Shown: positions 51,834-61,189 of the stretch, in pieces
How positions within the stretch are numbered: position 1 is the first letter of the stretch
Layout: each line of letters begins with the position of its first letter
From: Lentilactobacillus buchneri
GTDB lineage: Bacteria > Bacillota > Bacilli > Lactobacillales > Lactobacillaceae
Direction: 5' to 3'
DNA length: 64,000 bases
NCBI RefSeq assembly: GCF_018314255.1
Contig: NZ_CP073066.1
Location: 1,302,001 to 1,366,000, forward strand
Notes under the pieces: model-generated
What the model was told of the DNA's origin: nothing
Database searches by the model: none
Seen by the model: only the letters and a program-made list of their open reading frames with translations
Translations under genes and position numbers: made by a program

Positions 51834-52730
51834 ATGCTCACGATCAATCATCTCCACAAACAATTTGGCAGTCTGACTGCATTGGACGACATTAGTTTTG
51901 ATGTTCCCGACAACCAGATCACCGGATTAATCGGCCAAAACGGCTCTGGAAAATCGACCACCTTTCACAGCATCCTAAACTTTCTCAAGTATGATGGTCA
52001 AATCCGCTGGAGTGGTCAGCCCATCAAAGAGGCTGATTTTGATGCAATTGGCTACCTGCCTGAAGAACGCAGCTTGATGCCCAAACTAACCATTGAGCAG
52101 CAGATTGTCTATTTAGCACGATTGAAGGGGAAACCTGCAAAAGAAATTCGCCCACAAATTGACGACTGGCTGAAAAAGTTTGCGGTTAAAGGTAAGAAAA
52201 CTGATAAGATTAAGGATCTCTCAAAGGGAAACCAGCAGAAAGTGCAACTGATTGTGACCCTAATTCATCATCCCAAATTGATTATCTTGGATGAGCCCTT
52301 TAGTGGCCTGGACCCGGTAAATGCGGATTTGTTGAAAAAGGCAATTCTGGAAGCACGGGATCAGGGGGCAGCAATTATCTTCTCCAGCCATGATATGGCG
52401 AATGTTGAGGCAGTTTGCGATCGACTGGTTATGCTACGGACGGGTGAAGTGGTCTTAAACGGCACCATCAGCGAAGTTCGCGATCAGTTTGGCAAATCAG
52501 AAATTTTTGTCACTACCGATTGGACTGAAGAACAGCTGAACCAGCTCCCACATGTTGTTAAAGTCCAGAATATTCGCGGTTCTCGGTTCTTGTTGCGATT
52601 GGATGATCCCAGTAAGGGACCCGAAGTCTTTGAGAAGCTCACTGACGGTAAATACATCGAAGAATTTAGTCAGCAGCCACCAACACTTGATGAAATTTTC
52701 AGAATGAAAGCGGGGATCTCTCATGAATAA
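51834..52730 (+). CDS. ABC transporter ATP-binding protein (NatA/YhaQ-like)
   Basis: A 298-residue ATPase: Walker A LIGQNGSGKSTTFHSI (about residue 36), signature DLSKGNQQKVQLIVTL, Walker B LIILDEPFSGLDP and switch His in IFSSHDM. A C-terminal extension of about 80 residues (DUF4162-like) follows, as in NatA-type exporters. The start at 51834 has GGGAGG; the 11 extra upstream residues have no ribosome site. It overlaps the permease gene by 8 bases. Confidence 0.93.
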   Translation: MLTINHLHKQFGSLTALDDISFDVPDNQITGLIGQNGSGKSTTFHSILNFLKYDGQIRWSGQPIKEADFDAIGYLPEERSLMPKLTIEQQIVYLARLKGKPAKEIRPQIDDWLKKFAVKGKKTDKIKDLSKGNQQKVQLIVTLIHHPKLIILDEPFSGLDPVNADLLKKAILEARDQGAAIIFSSHDMANVEAVCDRLVMLRTGEVVLNGTISEVRDQFGKSEIFVTTDWTEEQLNQLPHVVKVQNIRGSRFLLRLDDPSKGPEVFEKLTDGKYIEEFSQQPPTLDEIFRMKAGISHE

Positions 52731-53946
52731 AACCCTAATTGTTGCCATGGAAACCTATCTCCGCCAAGTTAAGTCTTGGAGCTTCATCGTCTTGGTGCTG
52801 TCTCCGTTCATTTTGTTGGCAATTTCTTTAGGCATCGGCTACACCAGTGCGACTTCCAGTTCAGATCAACAGCGAATTGCCGTCATTTCTGATCAACCGG
52901 CACTCCGAAGGCAATTTATCAAAGCCAATCGGGATGACGTGAAGGCCAGCATCACCACCACTGCAGCCGCTAAGAAAAGTGTCAGCAATAATAATTTAGC
53001 TGGCTACCTGGTGTTATCGGCGGACAAGGCAAAAGTCAGTGGTGTCTATCATTCAAGTGATTCTCTAGGCGGCGGGATGAGAACTAAAATCAACGTCTTT
53101 CTTGCCCAGTCCCAGCAACAGCTTAACCTGGCGAACGCAAAGTTGAGTGCCAAACAAACCAAATCACTGGCAGTTCAGCCGTCTTTCAAACAAAAAATTC
53201 AAACCAACCATGGCGGTGCCAACCTGGCGAAAATCATTTCATTTTGGGTATTAGTCTTCATGATCTATATGATTTTGATCACTTACTCTTCTGTGACCGC
53301 CCAAGAAATTGCTTCCGAGAAGGGCACTAAAGTCATGGAGATTATTTTCTCCAGCACCAAAGCCTCGAAGTACTTTGTCGGCAAAATTCTTGGTGTCTTT
53401 GGCGTTATCCTGACCCAGATCATCGTCTATATTGTTGGTGGTTACGGCTTTTTCCAGATCGCCATGCACCTGGATAACATTAAACAGCTAATTTCGGACA
53501 ACCAGACACTGGTCAATGACGTGATTAAAAACATGCTGGGAATCAACCTGCTATTTGTCTTCTTAGGCGTGATCATTTACACGATCATCTCGGCATTTAG
53601 TGGTGCACTGGTTGCCAAAGCAGAAGATGCCCCGAAAGCTGCTCAGCCTGCCATCTATCTGAGTATGATTGCCTTCTTCTTGACGATGCCGTTTCAAAGC
53701 AATTCAGACGCGCTGATTTCAAAAATTTTGTCGTATGTGCCATTCTTCTCGTCGTATTTCATGCCCATGAGAATTATCAATGACAACGCGAGTGGGTTGG
53801 AAATTAGCATTTCACTGGCGATTCTGGTCATTAGCATCGGCCTTTTGACTTGGTACATTGGTCAGATCTATGAAGGCTTGATTTTACAGACCGACGACAC
53901 CAGTTTTTGGAAACGTCTGCGGCGGGGTTTGTCATACCAAAAATAA
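52723..53946 (+). CDS. ABC-2 type permease (NatB/YhaP-like)
   Basis: 407 residues. One N-terminal helix (SFIVLVLSPFILLAISLGIGY) is followed by an extracytoplasmic domain of about 140 residues, then five helices with the family motif EIASEKGTKVMEIIFSSTKASKYFVGKI just before helix 3. This is the ABC-2 (NatB) layout. With the ATPase it forms an exporter, perhaps for Na+, peptide or drug; substrate unknown. Confidence 0.9.
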   Translation: MNKTLIVAMETYLRQVKSWSFIVLVLSPFILLAISLGIGYTSATSSSDQQRIAVISDQPALRRQFIKANRDDVKASITTTAAAKKSVSNNNLAGYLVLSADKAKVSGVYHSSDSLGGGMRTKINVFLAQSQQQLNLANAKLSAKQTKSLAVQPSFKQKIQTNHGGANLAKIISFWVLVFMIYMILITYSSVTAQEIASEKGTKVMEIIFSSTKASKYFVGKILGVFGVILTQIIVYIVGGYGFFQIAMHLDNIKQLISDNQTLVNDVIKNMLGINLLFVFLGVIIYTIISAFSGALVAKAEDAPKAAQPAIYLSMIAFFLTMPFQSNSDALISKILSYVPFFSSYFMPMRIINDNASGLEISISLAILVISIGLLTWYIGQIYEGLILQTDDTSFWKRLRRGLSYQK

Positions 53947-54024
53947 ATTAGAACAAAAGTAGTTTGAGACAACACTGTTTGCTAGTTGTATCTCGGTTTC
54001 TATCAGGATCTAATGCTAGACTCT

Positions 54025-54172
54025 TTGAGCCCCATTATTATCCAGAACAAACGTGCGGCAATCGGCTGATCCCAGAATTTACGCAAATAAACGAGTTATC
54101 CCAAGCACAGGAATGACTCGTTTATTTGCGTAAATTCTGGGATTAAAAGACAACGCCCCCGCTCTCTTGCGT
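54025..54172 (-). repeat. palindromic intergenic element, family B copy 1
   Basis: A perfect 28-bp stem (54069-54096 with 54116-54143) around a 19-base loop; arms begin ATCCCAGAATTTA and end CGAGT. Flanks on both sides match the reverse complement of the copy at 57922. Only the middle 10 bp of the stem (CGCAAATAAA here) are unrelated between the copies. Confidence 0.8.
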
Positions 54173-54248
54173 ATATATTCACTAAAGGCGATATTTCACC
54201 CCATTTTTCTGATATAATTAATTGGCTGGTACATAGGAGGAAAACATC

Positions 54249-55115
54249 ATGAAAAAGTTATTATTGCTTGCCCTGGTGACATTTGGCGTCTTCACCGCTA
54301 CAAGCTTTCCAGTTTCAGGAAACACCACCGCGGCTACTGCCAATTCGACCGCAACGAACACCGATTCAAGTTACATATGGACAAAAGTGTTAAGTCGCAG
54401 CACGGCCGTGGCCTATCACGCTAAATCCAAAAGTGCAGTTTATTTGTGGAATGCGACCCACACCAAACGGCTGCATAACCTCAAAAATTACCCGAACACA
54501 ACTTGGTACGTTAAAAATAGTGTTGTGATGCAGCATGGCAATTCCAGCCATGTTTACTACGAAGTTTACAACTATGGGAATGGCGCTGACGGCTTTATTT
54601 GGCGCAACTATCTGACTAAGGGCGTTAATCCCTCACGTCATGCTTCTGCCGCAAAGGGTGTTATTTCGCTCTCAGCTCAGCGATCACTTCAATTCTTTGA
54701 GGATAATTTGACAACTTTGGCAAGTTTGCCGCAAAGTCAATTTCAAAAGTTGGTGATGGATCAAGTGGCTGCCAAATTAACCCAAAGTGCCGCTGATACC
54801 AAATTAGACGCAATGGCCAAGCTGCTTGCCACTCAGGATATCAGTACCAGAGATGCCGCGGCCAAAGCAGGCGTGACAAATGCAAAAGCAACTAATTTTA
54901 CCGTTAAACAGGTCGATCCCAAAACAATGACCGGCTATTATTCTTATTGGTCCAAATATCGGACAACCAATGCCTTGAAGTATTATGCCGCTGTGGTTGC
55001 CAGTCACGTCACCAGCTTGACCACCAATTCCGTTAATGGCCATTATGGTGTCTACATCGTTCCTGATACAACGGCCAAAACATGGAAACCCCAACTCACA
55101 ATTGTCACTGACTAA
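54249..55115 (+). CDS. secreted protein with SH3-like (SLAP-type) repeat
   Basis: 288 residues with signal peptide MKKLLLLALVTFGVFTATSFPVSG. One SH3-like repeat (about residues 45-135) holds VYLWNATHTKRLHNLKNYPNTTWYV and FIWRNYLTKGVNP, much like the first repeat of the protein at 26429. The C-terminal 150 residues are Ala/Thr-rich and unassigned. First gene of a three-gene operon with a membrane protein and a lipoprotein. AGGAGG precedes the ATG; an extended -10 (TGATATAAT) lies at about 54211-54219. Confidence 0.8.
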   Translation: MKKLLLLALVTFGVFTATSFPVSGNTTAATANSTATNTDSSYIWTKVLSRSTAVAYHAKSKSAVYLWNATHTKRLHNLKNYPNTTWYVKNSVVMQHGNSSHVYYEVYNYGNGADGFIWRNYLTKGVNPSRHASAAKGVISLSAQRSLQFFEDNLTTLASLPQSQFQKLVMDQVAAKLTQSAADTKLDAMAKLLATQDISTRDAAAKAGVTNAKATNFTVKQVDPKTMTGYYSYWSKYRTTNALKYYAAVVASHVTSLTTNSVNGHYGVYIVPDTTAKTWKPQLTIVTD

Positions 55116-55143
55116 TTAATTCAATCCACAAGGAGGTGGTTAT

Positions 55144-55668
55144 TTGCTAGAAAACCTGAAGCTGCGGCGCTCGACTTACCTGATTTTTATTGTTTGGGGA
55201 GCGATTGCCTTCTTTTTAGCATCGGTGATTTTTAAATTCCAGCCGTTAGCCGTCAGCTTTTCCATCAATGATCACCGCCTACTTCAAGGGCTGCTGCGGG
55301 GAATTTTGTTGTTGGCCGCTTATGTGGTGATCACAATTTTTCCCACCAGAATTGCCATTGTCATTCCCAGTTTCTTTTATTTTGGTATGCTTGGATCGTA
55401 TCTCTGGCAGTTCTTGATGGTTGTGTTAACCGGAAATTGGCGAGGAATTGCCATGGATCTGTTATTTGTGATTTCTTACATCGTCTTGATATATTGCGCC
55501 ACAATGACTGCCTTTCAGATTATCAATGTGGTTCAGAAGAACCGCTCGGTTTACTATTTCTCAAAGTGGTTCAAATCCGTCAAAAGAGTGCTGAAGGCCC
55601 ACTGGCTGTCGCTTCTGGTTGTGACCGGAGCCTACGTGGTCTTGTGGTCTATGTTTAACCTGACTTAA
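55144..55668 (+). CDS. multi-span membrane protein, hypothetical
   Basis: 174 residues with five hydrophobic helices and a basic loop (KWFKSVKRVLKAHW) before the last. The start is TTG at 55144 after AAGGAGG; no ATG fits. Between a secreted protein and a lipoprotein in one operon. Similar helix layout to the protein at 39017, without evident sequence identity. Confidence 0.65.
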   Translation: MLENLKLRRSTYLIFIVWGAIAFFLASVIFKFQPLAVSFSINDHRLLQGLLRGILLLAAYVVITIFPTRIAIVIPSFFYFGMLGSYLWQFLMVVLTGNWRGIAMDLLFVISYIVLIYCATMTAFQIINVVQKNRSVYYFSKWFKSVKRVLKAHWLSLLVVTGAYVVLWSMFNLT

Positions 55669-55688
55669 ATGCGAATAAGGAGTATCTG

Positions 55689-56471
55689 ATGAAAAAAGTA
55701 ATTATTGCAGCAGTTGCGGTCATGGGCATCGTCCTGGCTGGCTGTTCATCAAAGCAATCGACTAATAAACCCTCTGATACTGTTACCATTGTGAATCACG
55801 CACAGAAGGCCGCTCATGGGATTAAGAGTGGCAATGTTGTGTTGGTTAATAAAAATACGCAAAATAAAAAAACATCCACTGGCAAATTTACTGCCAAGTT
55901 CCACCTTGATCCAATGATCGTTCAAGCTAAACTGAATAATGCCACTGGTTTGGTTAAAAATTATGATTACTTCATTGATGGCCGGACTGTCTACATTCAT
56001 GCTGATAATAGCTGGTCCAAACAACGCCTGCCTAAAAAGAGCCCACTGATTAAAAGTGTTCGTCGACAGGTCTCCGGAAGCGCTGCGGTTAAAGCCATGC
56101 AGTATTTGAAGAAGCATCTGAAGCTCCAAAAGAACCAGACAACCGATGTCCTCTCATATAATGGCCACGGCAAGCTAGGGTCGATGGTTGCCAAGAAGCT
56201 TATTTTGGCTGAAGCAAATAACAGCGAGAGTACCAAGAATGTCTTGAAAAAGGTCACGATTACCAAATTTGTTTACAAATATACATTGAATAAGAAGACT
56301 TATCTGCCAACCAATACCTATATTTATATGCAGTATCAGGATAAATCATCAAAGAAGTCGATTACCGAGGAGGTCACCAGCACCTATTCAAATGTGAACC
56401 AAGTGAAGAAATTTAAGGTACCGGATGCTATTAAGCACAATGCACCAAGTACCAATCAGGTCAACGAGTAA
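55689..56471 (+). CDS. lipoprotein, hypothetical
   Basis: 260 residues. MKKVIIAAVAVMGIVLAGCSSKQ is a lipoprotein signal with lipobox LAGC, so the mature protein is attached to the outer face of the membrane. The body (VTIVNHAQKAAHGIKSGNVVLV..., YKYTLNKKTYLPTNTYIYMQYQD) looks like the DUF6612/LppX-like beta fold. Last gene of the secreted/membrane operon; GGAGTATCTG before the ATG. Confidence 0.8.
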   Translation: MKKVIIAAVAVMGIVLAGCSSKQSTNKPSDTVTIVNHAQKAAHGIKSGNVVLVNKNTQNKKTSTGKFTAKFHLDPMIVQAKLNNATGLVKNYDYFIDGRTVYIHADNSWSKQRLPKKSPLIKSVRRQVSGSAAVKAMQYLKKHLKLQKNQTTDVLSYNGHGKLGSMVAKKLILAEANNSESTKNVLKKVTITKFVYKYTLNKKTYLPTNTYIYMQYQDKSSKKSITEEVTSTYSNVNQVKKFKVPDAIKHNAPSTNQVNE

Positions 56472-56561
56472 GCTGCCATGGGGATGTCGCCGACAAACGC
56501 TTTGAGAAGTGACATCTGTCTGCAACCATGATTAAAGCTTGGTAAAGGTTGCTGTGGCAGC
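56472..56561 (+). ncRNA. possible three-way-junction RNA
   Basis: Outer stem GCTGCC/GGCAGC encloses two hairpins, GATGTC/GACATC and GCAACC/GGTTGC. All three are perfect 6-bp stems in about 90 bases. It begins at the lipoprotein stop codon and lies 60 bases before the D-serine dehydratase start. No T run follows, so it is not a simple terminator. Structure only; no family recognised. Confidence 0.35.
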
Positions 56562-56621
56562 ATTGTGTTGCCTTAATTTCAGAATACAATAGCAGTAAAT
56601 ATTTTTTAGGGGATCATCGAT

Positions 56622-57917
56622 ATGGACAATACACAATCATTGGAAGTTAAATACCCACAGGTTAAAGACTTGATGAATGAAACGCCAATTTTTTGGAAAA
56701 ATCCTGATTATGGCCAGCCTGCAGAGCTACCGTTTTCAAAAGCTGATATTTTTGACGCAGTTGCCCGTTGGGATCGCTTTGCACCGTTTATTGAAGCTGC
56801 TTTCCCAGAGACTGCTCGGATGCACGGGGTGATTGAATCACCATTAATCGAGCTGACCAAAATGAAGTCGGCTTGGAATCAGGCCCAGCCCACTGCGCTG
56901 GCAGGCAGCCTCTACTTGAAAACTGATAGTGAATTACCTATCTCCGGATCGATCAAATCACGCGGTGGAATCTATGAAGTATTAAAATTCGCCGAACATG
57001 TCGCCATGACCAAAGGCGATCTTAAAGAAACTGATAACTATGCGATTTTAAGATCGCCGGAATATAAGCAATTGTTTGCCCAATATGGCGTGATGGTTGC
57101 CTCTACTGGGAATCTGGCGTTAAGTGTGGGCATCGCCGCTTCAACATTTGGCTTCAAGACAACCGTTTATATGTCACGGGATGCCAAAGCCTGGAAAAAG
57201 GCCAAACTTCGGGTCAATGGGGTTAATGTGGTCGAGTTGGATACTGATTTTTCCTCGGTCATTCCACAAGCTCGACAGGCAGCAGCGGAAGATCCGAGCA
57301 TTCATTTTATCGATGATGAGGGATCAGCTGACTTATTCATTGGTTATGCAGTTGCGGCCGTTCGCCTGCAGCAACAATTTAAACAGCAGGGAATCAAAGT
57401 TGATCGCGATCATCCAGTGATTGTCTATCTTCCCGCTGGTGTTGGCGGTAGTCCCAGTGGCGTGACGTTTGGACTCAAGACCATTATTGGGCCATACATC
57501 CACGCCATCTTCTGTGAGCCAACTCACGTTCCATCCGTGACGTTGGGGATGATGACGAAGCTGAATAATGCGATTTCGGTCTTTGATATCGGCTTGGACG
57601 GTAAGACGGCAGCTGACGGTTTGGCAGTTGGCCGGCCATCACGCATTGCCGGTAAGATGATGCGGACACTATTATTTGGCAGCGTTACTTTCGAAGATCC
57701 AATGATTTACAAATATGAAGCCCAGCTGATGGACACTGAGAATATCACAGTCGAACCATCAGCTGCGGCTGGCTTTACCGCAATCGAACGGGCAATTACC
57801 GAAGTGCCGGCCTTTAACACCGCTAATGCCACCCACATTGTCTGGGCAACCGGCGGCAGTATGATGCCGGAAAGTGAACGGCTAGTTGATCACGATAAGG
57901 GTGAAGCATTGCTTTAA
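56622..57917 (+). CDS. dsdA: D-serine ammonia-lyase
   Basis: A 431-residue PLP enzyme that turns D-serine (and D-threonine) into pyruvate (or 2-oxobutyrate) and ammonia. SGSIKSRGGIYEV carries the PLP Lys; VASTGNLALSVGIAA and YLPAGVGGSPSGVTFGL (glycine-rich phosphate loop) are DsdA features. Length matches the long DsdA type. It would detoxify or use D-serine. GGGGATC is a moderate ribosome site; the leader holds a structured region. No DsdC-type regulator is adjacent. Confidence 0.93.
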   Translation: MDNTQSLEVKYPQVKDLMNETPIFWKNPDYGQPAELPFSKADIFDAVARWDRFAPFIEAAFPETARMHGVIESPLIELTKMKSAWNQAQPTALAGSLYLKTDSELPISGSIKSRGGIYEVLKFAEHVAMTKGDLKETDNYAILRSPEYKQLFAQYGVMVASTGNLALSVGIAASTFGFKTTVYMSRDAKAWKKAKLRVNGVNVVELDTDFSSVIPQARQAAAEDPSIHFIDDEGSADLFIGYAVAAVRLQQQFKQQGIKVDRDHPVIVYLPAGVGGSPSGVTFGLKTIIGPYIHAIFCEPTHVPSVTLGMMTKLNNAISVFDIGLDGKTAADGLAVGRPSRIAGKMMRTLLFGSVTFEDPMIYKYEAQLMDTENITVEPSAAAGFTAIERAITEVPAFNTANATHIVWATGGSMMPESERLVDHDKGEALL

Positions 57918-57921
57918 ACAT

Positions 57922-58072
57922 CAAAGAGAGTGGGACACGAGGCGTTTTGATCCCAGAATTTAAGCCAAGAAGCGAGTTATTCCTGTTTTGGAATGACTCG
58001 CTTCTTGGCTTAAATGGCCGGGATCAGCCGATAGTTCCACGTTTAAACAAGATACCAGTGGAGCCTCAAACT
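57922..58072 (+). repeat. palindromic intergenic element, family B copy 2
   Basis: Begins AAAGAGAGTGGGACACGAGG; stem from ATCCCAGAATTTA to CGAGT (57950-57977) with ACTCG..TAAAT..GGGAT (57996-58024), loop TATTCCTGTTTTGGAATG. The middle 10 bp (AGCCAAGAAG and complement) differ from copy 1, yet still pair. Lies between dsdA and a convergent MFS gene. Confidence 0.8.
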
Positions 58073-58076
58073 TTTT

Positions 58077-59249
58077 TCATTTTGCTTTTTTAAAATATTT
58101 TTGACTTAACAATAGTAATACCAACATCAAGCAGCCAATCACGCCAAAGCCAAACGAGAATGTTTGAATCTGAACCAGCCAGCCCATTAGTGGGAATAAA
58201 AAGATCATTGAAGCTGAAAACAGAACGCTGGCAACACTCAGTAAAGTTGCCCGCTGTTGTGAAGTAATCATTTCATTGTAGTAGCTGCTGAAGATCGGCT
58301 CAATTAATGACGCCAGTAGTTGGGAAAACAAAAACAGGACGGTTAACGTTGGAATCCAGTTAATCCATGTGAGCAGCAGTAGCCCGACCAACGTTGCACT
58401 TACGCCACTTACCAACGCCGGCTTTGCCAAGCGTTTCTGAATCCACGGGGTCAATTTGATGCCGACGATGTTCATTCCAGCAGAAATCACCATCAACAAG
58501 GAGATCATGAAGCCAGAGAAATGGTGCGTTTCCATTAAGGATTGGAAATAGAAGTAATAGCTGGTACAAATCCCATCAAAGACCGCTTGGAAAATCATCA
58601 AACCGCGGAGTTGTTGGTTATTTTTCAACGTCCGATAGGCCATGACGATGATTGATTTGACTGTCTGTTTTGGCAGATCAATTGACTTGGGGACAGTCGG
58701 TTCCTTCATTAATAAAACGGTTATCAGGCCGAAAATACCGATCAGAATTGCCGCGACGTAGGTCAATTCGAAATGCCAGTGGACCAAAAATCCGGCAATC
58801 ACGACACCTGCCGTCTGCGAAAACTCAATCACCACGTTGAGATTGCTGATAACATTGGGGAATCGTTTGGTTTGTTGAGGGGCCACCAATGAATCGTACA
58901 TGAGCGCGTCGATTGTCCCTGATTGGAGATTATACGACAGCGCACTCAGCACGAAGCTCAGGGCAAACAGCCAGAAACTGTGGGCTACCAGTATGAGGAT
59001 GGCGGAAACGATTGAGGCAATTCGGCCCCAGAAAAGTGAGAAACGATAGGAAAAGCGATCGGCCAATACGCCCGATGGCACTTCGAAAACAAAACTGGCA
59101 ACGTGGAAGATGCTTTCACATAAACCGATTTCTACTAGATTTAGCCCCTGCATCTGCAGGTAAATCACCCAAAGTGAAGTGATCCCGAAAAAGGAAAAGA
59201 AAGTGTACGCGTAGCCTTTGAAAATAGTACTTGGATATTTAATTGTCAT
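58077..59249 (-). CDS. MFS transporter
   Basis: 390 residues with about 12 helices. ESIFHVASFVFEVPSGVLADRFSYRFSLFWGRI is the motif A region between helices 2 and 3. It resembles the small-genome drug/sugar exporter group seen often in lactobacilli. The ATG at 59249 has TGGAG before it; the longer frame adds 24 residues lacking a ribosome site. Substrate unknown. Confidence 0.88.
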   Translation of the reverse strand: MTIKYPSTIFKGYAYTFFSFFGITSLWVIYLQMQGLNLVEIGLCESIFHVASFVFEVPSGVLADRFSYRFSLFWGRIASIVSAILILVAHSFWLFALSFVLSALSYNLQSGTIDALMYDSLVAPQQTKRFPNVISNLNVVIEFSQTAGVVIAGFLVHWHFELTYVAAILIGIFGLITVLLMKEPTVPKSIDLPKQTVKSIIVMAYRTLKNNQQLRGLMIFQAVFDGICTSYYFYFQSLMETHHFSGFMISLLMVISAGMNIVGIKLTPWIQKRLAKPALVSGVSATLVGLLLLTWINWIPTLTVLFLFSQLLASLIEPIFSSYYNEMITSQQRATLLSVASVLFSASMIFLFPLMGWLVQIQTFSFGFGVIGCLMLVLLLLSQKYFKKAK

Positions 59250-59463
59250 TAGATGCACTCCAGTTAAGATAAGCACAGCCAAACGGTTTATTTGAAACCT
59301 GTCCGTTTGGGGATGTGCCAAGTGTCATTCATCACTGAAGTGCAACGGTCTCTACGATGCTGTGTTGCAGGCTGATCCAGGCGAGCATGTTCATCATTCC
59401 TTTACATAATTATGAGAAACTTTTAATAAAAGCGTACCTGTTTTTCGTTCCTGAGGCAACTCA

Positions 59464-59496
59464 TAAAAATCTGCCAGTTAGATGGCACCTGGCAGA
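59464..59496 (-). terminator. terminator of MetE-like operon
   Basis: TCTGCCAG/CTGGCAGA stem followed on the minus strand by TTTTTATG. Confidence 0.85.
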
Positions 59497-59509
59497 CGGT
59501 TTGAAACGA

Positions 59510-59698
59510 TTAACGCTGTTTAAAATCCAGCAACCCGCTCATTCCCAGAACAATTCCAATAAAAGTGAAAAACGTCCCGGTCCGAAAATTAAATAGTGCA
59601 TCGATAATGAGACCACCAACCAAACCAATGGCCAATCCCAGCCAGTGAGTTTGCTGGCGATCAGTTGCTTGCGAGTATTTTTCCCTGCTTTTATCCAT
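59510..59698 (-). CDS. small two-span membrane protein, hypothetical
   Basis: 62 residues: a polar N-terminus MDKSREKYSQATDRQQTHW then two hydrophobic helices (LGLAIGLVGGLIIDALF and FFTFIGIVLGMSGLL). AGAGGCG precedes the ATG at 59698. It follows the MetE-like gene by 29 bases and precedes the terminator, so it belongs to the methionine-controlled transcript. Confidence 0.7.
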   Translation of the reverse strand: MDKSREKYSQATDRQQTHWLGLAIGLVGGLIIDALFNFRTGTFFTFIGIVLGMSGLLDFKQR

Positions 59699-59727
59699 AA
59701 CGACGCCTCTTTTCGATTGGCTAACAG

Positions 59728-60861
59728 CTAGTCGACATCCCAAACTTCTCGGGCGATATCTCTGACCAGTTTAAGTTTGTCCCATTGCTGCTGTTCGGTG
59801 AGCTTGTTACCCTCTTCAGTTGAGGCAAAGCCACATTGCGTCGAGAGCGCCAAGTTTTCCAGTGGGACCTGGCCGCTGGCTTGATGAATCCGGTTGATGA
59901 CCGCGTCTTTGTCTTCTAATTCAGGTGATTTGGAAGTGATCAAGCCAAGGACAATTCGTTTGTTTTTATCGCCATTCCAAATCTTGCCAAGTGGTGAGAA
60001 GTCACCAGCTCGCTCACTGTCGTATTCCAGGAACAAGCCATCGTAATTGAGTTGACCCAGATACTCTGCTACATCGTCATAACCGCCGGAAAATAGGAAG
60101 GTGGATTTAAAGTTGCCACGACAAATGTGAGTCGTCACGGTCAAGTCGTTCGGCAAACCAGTCAGCAGCTGGTTAATGACTTTGACAGAATCTTCGGCTA
60201 ATTTGACGTATTTCGCATGGGCATCCGCGTCGTGAACGGTTTCGTTTAACTTGCTGATTAGAAATGCCCAAGTGGTGTCATCTAATTGAACGTAGCGGGC
60301 ACCGAGTTCATAGAAGTGCAAAATCGTTTCATGGTAGGCCTTGGCGACATCAGTCAAATATTGATCCCAGGCATCATAGAACTTTGACCAATTATCACTG
60401 CGATTGTCGCGGAAAAGCATCGTTGGCGACGGGATGGTTTGCTTGGGGGTCACACTATCCGGGGTAATTGATTGAAGGAACTTGAAGCTGTCAAAGAAGG
60501 GATGGTTTGGGTTGAAGGCGACTTTGCCGGCCAATTCAGCGTTATCAGTCCGCGTCTTACTGCCGTGGAACTTGTAACTCTTGTGATAGTCGTATTTTTG
60601 GACACCGGTTAATCCCCAAAGAAAGTCCAGGTGCCACCAGCTGCGGTTAAATTCACCGTCGGTAATGTCTTTGAGGCCAAGCTCAACTTGTTTATCAACA
60701 ATCTTCTTTGTTTCAGCGTGTTGAACTTTTTGTAGGTCAGCTGTACTGATTTGGCCGGCATGATACTTGGCGTGGGCGTCTTTTAACGCCTGTGTTCTTA
60801 ATAAACTGCCGACAACGTCGTACCGATATGGAAATTTAGTTGTAATTGCTGTATTTGTCAT
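59728..60861 (-). CDS. cobalamin-independent methionine synthase C-terminal-like protein (YxjG/YxjH type)
   Basis: 377 residues forming the single C-terminal barrel of MetE. YDVVGSLLRTQALKDA at the start, YVQLDDTTWAF, THICRGNFKSTF (zinc His and Cys) and NLALSTQCGFASTEEGNKL (second zinc Cys) are the family motifs. Such short forms transfer methyl groups to homocysteine from S-methylmethionine or an unknown donor, or recycle methionine. A Met-type T-box precedes it, confirming a role in methionine supply. GGAGG is before the ATG. Confidence 0.92.
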   Translation of the reverse strand: MTNTAITTKFPYRYDVVGSLLRTQALKDAHAKYHAGQISTADLQKVQHAETKKIVDKQVELGLKDITDGEFNRSWWHLDFLWGLTGVQKYDYHKSYKFHGSKTRTDNAELAGKVAFNPNHPFFDSFKFLQSITPDSVTPKQTIPSPTMLFRDNRSDNWSKFYDAWDQYLTDVAKAYHETILHFYELGARYVQLDDTTWAFLISKLNETVHDADAHAKYVKLAEDSVKVINQLLTGLPNDLTVTTHICRGNFKSTFLFSGGYDDVAEYLGQLNYDGLFLEYDSERAGDFSPLGKIWNGDKNKRIVLGLITSKSPELEDKDAVINRIHQASGQVPLENLALSTQCGFASTEEGNKLTEQQQWDKLKLVRDIAREVWDVD

Positions 60862-60900
60862 GTGAAAATCCTCCTGTAATTGTAAAAGTTTTACTTACGA

Positions 60901-61183
60901 AAAAAAGCACTCGTCCCCTGACTGTCAAATTGACAATCAAGGGACGAATGCTCGTGTTACCACCCTTATTCACGTTGCCTTTGCAAACAACGCCTCAACG
61001 GTACCTATGATACCCGGGAAGTTAACGGTTCCTACCGATTAATCCGCGTGAACGGCTTAATGCCCTTTGGAGCTCATCTTCACCGTCATTTCGATACCTG
61101 CTCTCATCTGCCAGGCTTTCTGAAATCGATCTGAGTGGTTACTCTTCTCCTCATAGCTTGATAATTCGTAAGTTTTCTAATTG
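60901..61183 (-). promoter_or_regulatory. methionine T-box leader
   Basis: On the minus strand the T-box core AAGGGTGGTAACACGAGC (about 60967-60950) precedes a long terminator: CACTCGTCCCCTGACTGTCA and partner with A/T runs, 60901-60953. Upstream is stem I, with GGTGAAGATGAGC in the specifier region; ATG there fits methionine and the MetE-like gene it controls. Confidence 0.9.
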
Positions 61184-61189
61184 CTTTTT

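Noticed and set aside
53957..53999. Terminator after the ABC-2 permease
   Set aside because: GAGACAAC/GTTGTATCTC pairs only with a bulge and has a weak T run; not strong enough to list.
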